Assembly (NCBI RefSeq): GCF_000002235.5
Contig: NW_022145604.1
Coordinates: 179,097 to 243,096 of the forward strand
Source of the DNA: Strongylocentrotus purpuratus
Taxonomy: Eukaryota > Echinodermata > Echinoidea > Camarodonta > Strongylocentrotidae
DNA: 64,000 nt
Reading direction: 5' to 3'
A program made the position numbers and the translations under genes. Positions 60,201 through 64,000 of this stretch are shown one piece after another; within the stretch, counting starts at the first letter, position 1, and each line of letters opens with the position of its first letter. The notes below the pieces were generated by a model, which was not told where the DNA came from, made no database searches, and worked only from the letters and a program-made list of their open reading frames with translations.

Positions 60201-61702
60201 AGCCTCTTCCCCCGCTCCCATCGCTATCACAAGAACCTCTTCTTGATCCTGTTCTCTTCCAAGGAAATAAAGAACCATCACTGACTGTTAAGTTCAAATC
60301 ATCTACTGGCTCTGTCGGGCTGGGTTTCTTGTCCCAGTAGACCTTACTGTCCTGTGGTTTATCAGGGAGTAACTGACATTGGTTAGATAGATGTACCACT
60401 CTCCCTGATGCTAAGGATGGGGATCGTGAGACTGGCACCAGAGCAGTAGATGAACTACTAGAGATGTTCTTAGAATCCTGATTCAGAGTCAACCGTCTCC
60501 CTTCATGTTTAGGAGACACGTTAATGTTCCTAGCATTCTGTGAGAGGTTATCCGCAGACACTGAAGCTGAGACAGTAACGCGCGTTGCATGTGTTGAGTA
60601 CTCCTCTCCTTTGAGGGATGCCTTGTATGCATCATGTACATCAGGATCATCCACATGTAATGATACCTTAGCAAGGCCTCCACTCCTACTTACTTTCACA
60701 CTCTCCTGCTCACTCTTCCATGTATGCATAGCTCCATCAGGGGAGTCTTCACCATCTGTTCTTTGTACACTTTGTCCATTGATAATACTCACTTGTCTGT
60801 TCAGTCTCCCTACCTCTGAACGTGCAGCAGCTGAGTTACATAAATCATCACAAGATGAGGATCCATTCAGTCCTCTTTGGGGCTGGACCCTAAGCACCGC
60901 TTGTGCGGGTGAGAACCCTGAAGTAGAAAGCAAGTTGTCCACGCTAGAACTGTAGCCACGGCTTGAACTATTCTTTGAGGTATCTGCAGGTTCTTTTGAC
61001 AGTTGTGAGGAGTTGGCAAGTTTGGCTGCTTCATAGTAGCTCTTGAGTGATGCTACATGTCTCTGAGGTTGTGTGTCATGTTGTTCATGTGAGTCCGAGA
61101 CACCTTCCAATGCAGCAAGACTATTTGGCTGTTTACTAGAACTTTGTGTATTTAAAACGTTTGTTAATCGAAAAGTCTTCTGTTCTTTTGTCCCATGTGA
61201 TGCTTCCCCACCAGATGGATTAACTAATGTGACTTTCATCGGTCCTGCAGATTCATGGTTGATCGTAGATGCTGTCACTCGCTGGACTTTGTACTGTTGC
61301 CTAGAGTCTGTGATCTTTCTTTCATTCTTTTCATTGTGATAAACATCAGAATTTGGCGTTGATGTGACCAGTTTTGTCTGGCTTCTATGCTCCGGTACCC
61401 TGTATGTTGGTGTGTCCGTCGTCAAGTAACTAATGTCACTCCTTTCTTTGACTGACTCTGTGTCTTCACATTCCATACCCTTACCCACCACCACCACATC
61501 ATTGCCATCTGATATAGATGATAGGTTACTAGTCTGGCTGCTGTACTCTGCAGGCTCTTTTCTACCTTGGTCTTGGACCAAGCTTGTCTTGTGCTCTGTC
61601 TGCTTAGGAGTTTGATTGACAGCTTTATAAGCAGATGATGGGTAGGCAACCTGGAGGATGTCTTCTTCTCTTGGGACCACAAACAGGGTCAGGTTCGTGT
61701 CA
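31622..61702 (-). CDS. ARHGAP21/23-like: ARHGAP21/23-type Rho GTPase-activating protein (14 exons, 5' end outside window)
   Basis: Fourteen exons from 61702 to 31622 join in phase to 1805 codons plus one split codon and a TAG stop. The family has PDZ, PH and RhoGAP domains and stimulates GTP hydrolysis by Cdc42/Rho-type GTPases at Golgi, junction and cortical membranes. Visible here, in residues of this partial protein, are the last PDZ strand (1-12), a disordered region (to about 700), PH (about 760-862) and RhoGAP (about 964-1159) with R1004 (Arg finger in YRVPG), K1044 and N1117, then a Ser- and Arg-rich tail to 1805. The family identity rests on the PDZ-end block DILQVAY, RRTSYL before PH, the PH-GAP order and the C-terminal RRRRHTVGG block. 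All three GAP residues are present, so it should be active. Exons beyond 64000 should supply the start and most of PDZ. Vertebrates have two paralogues; I cannot say this is closer to one. Confidence 0.92.
33391..33871 (-). other. intron between the last two RhoGAP exons
   Basis: 481-bp GT-AG intron. AT-rich, with no repeats or further signals recognised. Confidence 0.8.
33872..34213 (-). CDS. ARHGAP21/23-like: RhoGAP gene exon (end of RhoGAP, conserved Asn)
   Basis: 342 bp. It codes [16 protein letters not shown], with the conserved Asn, and then [13 protein letters not shown], the end of the domain. A Lys-rich and then Glu-rich stretch follows. The acceptor is TTTGATAG, the donor ATGG then GTAAGA. 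Confidence 0.93.
34214..34618 (-). other. RhoGAP gene intron
   Basis: 405-bp GT-AG intron (donor GTTAGT, acceptor TTTGATAG). Nothing further was recognised in it. Confidence 0.8.
34619..34832 (-). CDS. ARHGAP21/23-like: RhoGAP gene exon (RhoGAP middle)
   Basis: 214 bp. It codes [20 protein letters not shown] and continues through the helices to KYLANHLKG. It contains the conserved Lys of the GTPase-binding face. The acceptor is AAATCGCAG, the donor AAAG then GTTAGT. Confidence 0.93.
34833..35199 (-). other. RhoGAP gene intron, acceptor-proximal part
   Basis: AT-rich intronic DNA. The other half of this 830-bp intron is a LINE remnant (35200-35617). Confidence 0.6.
35200..35617 (-). mobile_element. 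LINE 3' end remnant in RhoGAP intron
   Basis: On the minus strand it codes [20 protein letters not shown], then [17 protein letters not shown], the well-known end region of LINE endonuclease/reverse-transcriptase proteins, and then a non-coding 3' end. The 3' part (about 35200-35400) recurs at 54234-54412. It is in sense orientation with the host gene. Confidence 0.7.
35663..35818 (-). CDS. ARHGAP21/23-like: RhoGAP gene exon (arginine finger)
   Basis: 156 bp, 52 codons, phase 0. It codes [17 protein letters not shown] and [11 protein letters not shown], holding the catalytic arginine finger. The acceptor is TCTTCTCAG, the donor GAG then GTAAGA. A LINE remnant begins 46 bases into the following intron. 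Confidence 0.93.
35834..35947 (-). mobile_element. LINE/SINE 3' tail with ATT microsatellite
   Basis: On the minus strand it reads TTGTATAGCGCCTTGAGTAA, then TATAAGAA and an ATT repeat (35835-35893 on the plus strand as ATA). This is the same tail type as at 25741, 30160 and 43587. It sits directly upstream of the acceptor of the Arg-finger exon. Confidence 0.6.
35948..36381 (-). other. RhoGAP gene intron, remainder
   Basis: Intronic sequence with a C-run (36118-36131). Nothing else was recognised. Confidence 0.5.
36382..36554 (-). CDS. ARHGAP21/23-like: RhoGAP gene exon (start of RhoGAP domain)
   Basis: 173 bp. The acceptor is TGTGTACAG, the donor GAG then GTAATG. It codes [19 protein letters not shown] and [16 protein letters not shown], the latter being the first helix region of the RhoGAP fold. 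Confidence 0.9.
36812..37324. mobile_element. miniature inverted-repeat element in RhoGAP intron
   Basis: The ends GGGGAAAGTCCACCTTAATA and the inverted TATCAGGATGGACTTCCCC form a TIR of about 25 bases. It is 513 bp without coding sequence. A target duplication was not certain. Confidence 0.65.
37489..37644. mobile_element. short inverted-repeat element in RhoGAP intron
   Basis: Ends GTCAAACCTG and CAGGTTTGAC. Inside, the block CCTGTCTACAAAGGCCAC occurs twice (about 37516 and 37587), each followed by TTTCCCTTG. The element is 156 bp and lies 90 bases from an exon donor. Confidence 0.6.
37736..37901 (-). CDS. ARHGAP21/23-like: RhoGAP gene exon (PH-GAP linker)
   Basis: 166 bp. The acceptor is CATGAACAG, the donor AAAG then GTTAGC. 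It codes a hydrophilic linker with [15 protein letters not shown]. An 18-bp tandem repeat lies in the intron about 40-130 bases upstream of the acceptor. Confidence 0.85.
38845..39062. repeat. degenerate minisatellite in RhoGAP intron
   Basis: Three to four copies of a unit of about 60-70 bp with ACACCAAGGGAACACTTTA, ACCAACACCATGGTG and TTCAACGTATCATAATG. Units differ by internal deletions. Confidence 0.7.
40471..40975. mobile_element. TTAA-flanked miniature element, copy 2
   Basis: It begins AGGTAATACAAAG and ends CTTTGTATTACCT, with TTAA on both sides (40467-40470 and 40976-40979). It has the same orientation as copy 1 (3503-3954) and is collinear with it, with an extra block near 40535-40575 that copy 1 lacks. 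Confidence 0.75.
43440..43668 (+). mobile_element. SINE or LINE 3' end in RhoGAP intron
   Basis: The 3' part has CTGTAAAGCGCTTTGAGAG, GAAAAGCGCTATATAAGA and an ATT repeat. The body before it has no coding match I recognise. Antisense to the host gene. Confidence 0.5.
45181..45487. repeat. TCTG/TCTC microsatellite
   Basis: Two blocks of CT-rich dinucleotide and tetranucleotide repeats, separated by about 90 bases of unique sequence. It lies 60-370 bases into the intron after the PH helix exon. Ser/Leu-rich reading frames here are artefacts. Confidence 0.85.
45550..45618 (-). CDS. ARHGAP21/23-like: RhoGAP gene exon (PH C-terminal helix)
   Basis: 69 bp, 23 codons, phase 0. It codes [18 protein letters not shown], the C-terminal helix of PH with its invariant Trp. 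The acceptor is GTGCACACAG, the donor GTAAGT. Confidence 0.9.
45619..46438 (-). other. RhoGAP gene intron between PH exons
   Basis: Most of a 1.1-kb intron. AT-rich with no exon recognised. The part next to the upstream exon is a miniature element (46439-46685). Confidence 0.6.
46439..46685. mobile_element. miniature inverted-repeat element beside PH exon
   Basis: A 247-bp element with nearly perfect inverted ends: AGGCCTAAAAAAAAAGATG then TTGTATTGCCCT at the left, and the complement at the right ending TTTTTTTAGGCCT. The interior holds long T- and A-runs. It ends 55 bases from the donor of exon 46740-46868. Confidence 0.75.
46740..46868 (-). CDS. ARHGAP21/23-like: RhoGAP gene exon (PH domain middle)
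   Basis: 129 bp, 43 codons, phase 0 at both ends. It codes [18 protein letters not shown] and ends at TTYLLQ, the central PH strands. The acceptor is TTGGTAG, the donor CAG then GTGAGAG. Confidence 0.9.
46869..48343 (-). other. RhoGAP gene intron between PH exons (part)
   Basis: AT-rich intronic DNA, no exon recognised. The intron also contains the TTAA-flanked element at 48344-48791 and the minisatellite at 49245-49518. Confidence 0.6.
48344..48791. mobile_element. TTAA-flanked miniature element, copy 3 (inverted)
   Basis: It begins AGGTAATACAAAG and ends CTTTGTATTACCT between TTAA (48340-48343 and 48792-48795). It is in reverse orientation to copies 1 and 2; for example GGTATGGGGTCATGAAT is at its left end and at the right end of the others. 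Confidence 0.75.
48796..49244 (-). other. RhoGAP gene intron, no further feature
   Basis: Intronic DNA with a C-run near 49223-49235. Nothing else was recognised. Confidence 0.5.
49245..49518. repeat. 30-bp minisatellite touching a splice donor
   Basis: About nine units built on ATGCTAATTGCCCAATGAAT and ATGTACAT, differing at a few positions and in length (28-31 bp). The array ends about 15 bases from the donor of exon 49534-49629. Confidence 0.85.
49534..49629 (-). CDS. ARHGAP21/23-like: RhoGAP gene exon (PH domain strands)
   Basis: 96 bp, 32 codons, phase 0 at both ends. It codes [20 protein letters not shown], the W..V.AVL pattern of PH strands 2-3. The donor is CAG then GTAAGAG. A minisatellite starts only about 15 bases into the intron. 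Confidence 0.9.
49630..50097 (-). other. RhoGAP gene intron
   Basis: 468-bp GT-AG intron with T-runs near 49895-49942. No other feature. Confidence 0.8.
50098..50257 (-). CDS. ARHGAP21/23-like: RhoGAP gene exon (into PH domain)
   Basis: 160 bp. The acceptor is CCCTTATAG, the donor AAG then GTATGT. It codes [18 protein letters not shown] and, at its end, KEGPLNIK, the first strand of the PH domain. Confidence 0.88.
50258..50812 (-). other. RhoGAP gene intron with a short tandem duplication
   Basis: 555-bp intron. A unit of about 48 bp with TTTTCTGTAGCAAATAGGCT and GGGAGTGAGCGCCGAGTACC occurs twice in tandem (about 50488-50585). Confidence 0.75.
50813..50948 (-). CDS. ARHGAP21/23-like: RhoGAP gene exon (RRTSYL block before PH)
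   Basis: 136 bp between the acceptor TTCTCAG and the donor GTAAGC. It codes [15 protein letters not shown] followed by an acidic Glu run. RRTSYL is a conserved landmark in ARHGAP21/23 proteins just before the PH domain. Confidence 0.88.
50949..54233 (-). other. large RhoGAP intron (7.1 kb), part 1
   Basis: AT-rich intronic DNA with no recognised exon. A short tandem duplication of ATTTACAAGGGGTATGAATA lies at about 53373-53412. Confidence 0.55.
54234..54412 (-). mobile_element. LINE 3' end, second copy
   Basis: Matches 35210-35400 in the same orientation: TGACAGGTGGCTATCTTATT-like, CAGCTCTCAATTAACATAAG, and GAGCAAGTAGCTA blocks. It is strongly 5'-truncated and non-coding. Confidence 0.6.
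54460..55545. repeat. 32-bp minisatellite, split by a TTAA-flanked element
   Basis: The core unit is 32 bp, containing GGGGTCATGTCAATAAGGAT and AGAGTTAAGACA. About seven near-identical copies lie at 54620-54860. Degenerate copies extend on both sides to about 54470 and 55540. The array is interrupted at 55028-55394. Confidence 0.85.
55028..55394. mobile_element. TTAA-flanked miniature element, second family (367 bp)
   Basis: It begins AGGTAAAGACCAGTA and ends TACTGGTCTTTACCT, with TTAA on each side (55024-55027 and 55395-55398). The first six bases, AGGTAA, are shared with the AGGTAATAC family, suggesting the same mobilising enzyme. It inserted into the 32-bp minisatellite. No coding sequence. 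Confidence 0.75.
55546..58018 (-). other. large RhoGAP intron, part 2
   Basis: Intronic DNA with no exon or repeat partner recognised. Confidence 0.5.
58019..58204 (-). CDS. ARHGAP21/23-like: RhoGAP gene exon (linker, basic)
   Basis: 186 bp. The acceptor is TGTAAACAG; the donor is GGAAG then GTGTGA. An earlier possible donor (TTCAG/GTATGG) would put the next exon out of frame. It codes [22 protein letters not shown] and a Lys/Arg/Gly-rich end. The SDSGFF context, with Arg upstream, looks like a kinase or 14-3-3 target, but this is inference. Confidence 0.75.
58205..59375 (-). other. RhoGAP gene intron
   Basis: 1171-bp GT-AG intron, AT-rich. No repeat or exon was recognised. Confidence 0.65.
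59376..59520 (-). CDS. ARHGAP21/23-like: RhoGAP gene exon (linker)
   Basis: 145 bp. The acceptor GATGATAG is chosen over a CATACAG seven bases downstream, because only the former keeps phase 0 with the previous exon and avoids a stop. It codes [20 protein letters not shown] and a Ser-rich stretch. The donor is CCCAG then GTAATC, phase 1. Confidence 0.75.
59521..60024 (-). other. RhoGAP gene intron
   Basis: 504-bp GT-AG intron, donor GTATGA. Nothing further. Confidence 0.7.
60025..61702 (-). CDS. ARHGAP21/23-like: RhoGAP gene, first exon in window (end of PDZ plus long linker)
   Basis: A 1678-bp exon. The acceptor TTTTGCAG is followed by T GAC ACG, so the first base completes a codon from an exon beyond the window. 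It opens with [20 protein letters not shown], the last strand of the PDZ domain and the conserved segment after it. The rest is low-complexity, Ser/Thr/Gln-rich and presumably disordered, with Arg-rich runs near the end ([18 protein letters not shown]). The donor is CAG then GTATGA, phase 0. Confidence 0.9.
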
Positions 61703-61889
61703 CTGCAAAATACAAAAATTATGTAAAGCTTGTTACTATAATTAGATTGATAATTTATGACATACTTCACTGCTATGAAAGCCCAATAGACTATTTATGG
61801 TAATTTGAGGATCTACAGCTTTAAATCTTATTCAAAGGACTGAATTGAGGGACTGATGCCTTACAAGGGAGGGCTACCACACCAACTTG

Positions 61890-61952
61890 GTTTTGCACTA
61901 AATACCTCCTGATTACCAATCCACTGCTCTACCGCTGAGCCATCACGCCACG
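61890..61952 (-). pseudogene. tRNA-derived relic (half)
   Basis: The minus strand reads GGCGTGATGGCTCAGCGGTA then GAGCAGTGGATTGGTAATCA. This gives a good A box, a D arm and an anticodon-like stem-loop. The T arm and B box are not recognisable, so it is a SINE or tRNA pseudogene remnant. Confidence 0.45.
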
Positions 61953-63689
61953 TTGCCACCATTTAAATATCACACTTAAGATCATTTATAATACTGTATC
62001 AGATGATATAAAATGATAATGTATCACATATCAAAAGTCTTTTGTGAAATCATTCTCTGGTATGACCACATTCAACCTGCTCATGTGGCATTTATGAAAA
62101 ATTCTAAATTAAAAAAAAGGTCATATCCAATAAATATTCTCCATACTTTATTTTCATCTTAAAACATTTGGCTAATACACCATCATTCACCACCCCTCTT
62201 TGTTTTCCTCTCTCTTGCCCTTTCTCTCTCTCTCCTATAAATTTTTGTTATTCTTTCTTTTTTTAATTTTGAACCATCATCAAAATAAACTATGAATCAT
62301 TAACCATCCTCACTACATTGTTCTATCAATCTGTCCAAGTCTTTGACATATATATTTCTTTCTCATTTCGTTTCCCCTTTCTGCATTGCATTTCCCTGTC
62401 ATTACCTAACATTAACAACAAGTTATTTTAGTCTTTATTTTTGTAACAATTTCACTTAAACTGAATACTGGTAAGGAACTTGTGATTCATGTTGGTTGTT
62501 TATATAAGGAAAGTTCTCATTTAGCATTTTCAAGGAAGACTTACTTATGAAAATGACGTGCACAATGTTTGGGTACCGGTTAACTACATGTCAGGACATA
62601 TAAACTCAGAGACGTACATGTACATGTATGTGACTACATGTATAATTGTATAGAAATAAACAAAATTTGATGCTCTTGGTTTGTTAATCTTAAAGTGAAC
62701 AGGTTCTAAAGCCGATACTGTGTACAAATACTGGCATTATGCTAAGCTTTTAAAGTGAATCTATCTTTTATAATCAGTGATTCATTTTTAAGATTACATT
62801 ATTGATATTGTATGCAATTTAAATGGAATAGTGTGAATTTGTAATGATTCTGTGCAACATGGCACCAATTTATCATTTACTCAAAGCAATGTTATGCCTA
62901 CATTGAAATGTACAAAGTAGTTCATTTTGAAGTACTCCTTTCCCTTTTAATTTTTAACAGGTAATACATTTACTGAAGAAAATCTAGCAGAGATCTTTCT
63001 TCCCCTCAAGATTTACTGCATATACATGTAAGCTGCTTTAAAACTAGCCCATTAACTACTTTCTTATCTCTAAATCTATAGTCGTTTAAGCCAAACTTTA
63101 ATCCAAACTTTTATCCATGGATGAAAAACTTGATGTCAACACTAAAAGCAACAACAAAGGGTGGGGTATAAGATATAACCCGATACAAACGTTTAAGTAA
63201 TATAATAACACATGATGATGGACAGAAAATTTGAATTTTTCAACAGAAAGAGTGATTCCCATTTTGACGTTTTGTAATTAAATACATAAGAGAGATTCAT
63301 TTCCCCGAAATAGATTATTACTAGTCTTGATTGCTACATAACATCTGACTATCAACTACTTAAATAGATGTTTTATTACTGCTTTTCTTGGATTTGTTTT
63401 GAAAATGATAAGGTCTATTGCATTTTGAAAGTGGAAAAAATGCAGCAAATAAGGTAATTATCCCATTAAGTTAATACACTGAGCCATCTTCATCATGGGT
63501 CAGCAACAGGGCATCGTATCTAGTTATTGGCTTTCATGAAAAAGCAGCTACTTCAAAATAAAGAAAGAGTACTTTGGGATAGTTTGTTGTTTCCTAGTCG
63601 ACAACAAATACTGGAACACCAATAAAGACAGTTAAGAAATCAAAGGGATGATAGAAGGAAACAGTGATACATAAACAAAGGAAGAACAA

Positions 63690-63950
63690 AACATAACAAT
63701 CAGAACAAGTCCAGACAATGGGCAAATGAAGGAACAAGTTTGGGCAGATTCAACAAAAATATTATTTGAGAGAAAGATCATAACTATGTCATACTCTCAC
63801 CCCTAATCTAGTAGTGTGAAACATAACAAAACAAGTCCAGGCAAAGGACATATGAAGGAACAAGTTTGGGCAGATTCAACAAAAATATTATTTGAGAGAA
63901 AAGTCATAACTATGTCATACTTTCACCCTAATCTAGTAGTGTGAAAGATA
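63690..63950. repeat. tandem duplication of about 128 bp
   Basis: Two copies of a block containing AAGTTTGGGCAGATTCAACA, TATTATTTGAGAGAAA and CTAATCTAGTAGTGTGAAA. They begin near 63692 and 63821 and differ at a few positions. Confidence 0.8.
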
Positions 63951-64000
63951 CAGGGTTTTACACATTGAGGAGATCATTTAAAAAGAGTTTCATAAGCACC

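Larger units (their letters stand above)
61703..64000 (-). other. RhoGAP intron running out of the window
   Basis: The acceptor-proximal part of the intron that precedes exon 60025-61702. I found no PDZ-coding exon here, so the upstream exons lie beyond 64000. It contains a tRNA-like relic (61890-61952) and a tandem duplication (63690-63950). Confidence 0.6.

Noticed and set aside
61703..64000. Further PDZ exons of the RhoGAP gene within the window
   Set aside because: No stretch with PDZ-like coding and flanking splice sites was found; upstream exons must lie beyond the edge.

Overview
This is eukaryotic nuclear DNA from an invertebrate animal, most likely a marine deuterostome such as an echinoderm. 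The grounds are long AT-rich introns with GT-AG borders, frequent ACATGT-type simple motifs, a conserved animal RhoGAP gene spread over many small exons, and a dense mix of Polinton-like, Helitron-like, hAT-like, TTAA-flanked and non-LTR elements. The exact species cannot be told from the sequence.

Right half (31.6-61.7 kb, minus strand): one real host gene, an ARHGAP21/23-type Rho GTPase-activating protein. I could assemble 14 exons by hand from 61702 down to the stop at 31622. Every junction keeps phase, giving 1805 codons plus a split first codon. In order they encode the last strand of a PDZ domain, a long disordered region, a PH domain, a RhoGAP domain with Arg finger, Lys and Asn all present, and a long basic, Ser-rich tail. 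The 5' exons (the rest of PDZ and the start) lie beyond 64000. The introns hold miniature inverted-repeat elements, minisatellites and LINE pieces.

Left half (1-31 kb): a transposon graveyard with little or no host coding sequence. From left to right it holds a foldback element, a TTAA-flanked miniature element, a minus-strand remnant of a protein-primed-type DNA polymerase B (PolB) element split by a hAT-like insertion, a tandem array of four 1.8-1.9 kb Helitron-like units each carrying a tRNA-like Pol III module, a repeat split by a hAT-like element that itself contains another, an open reading frame with a PC4-like single-stranded-DNA-binding domain, a WW-domain-like exon, and a three-level nest.

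The nest (about 19.46-26.6 kb) is the most interesting region. An old PolB element was split by a non-LTR retrotransposon, and that was split by a complete 4114-bp element at 20015-24128. The inner element has 528-bp terminal inverted repeats, AG...CT ends and a perfect 6-bp target duplication (TTTGAT). Its only recognisable gene is a broken PolB. TIR length, end bases and duplication length are those of Polintons/Mavericks, but it is far shorter and has no visible integrase, ATPase, protease or capsid gene. The PC4-like ORF lies 2.6 kb outside this element, upstream of the older PolB copy on the same strand, and is a candidate replication partner. That link is inference.
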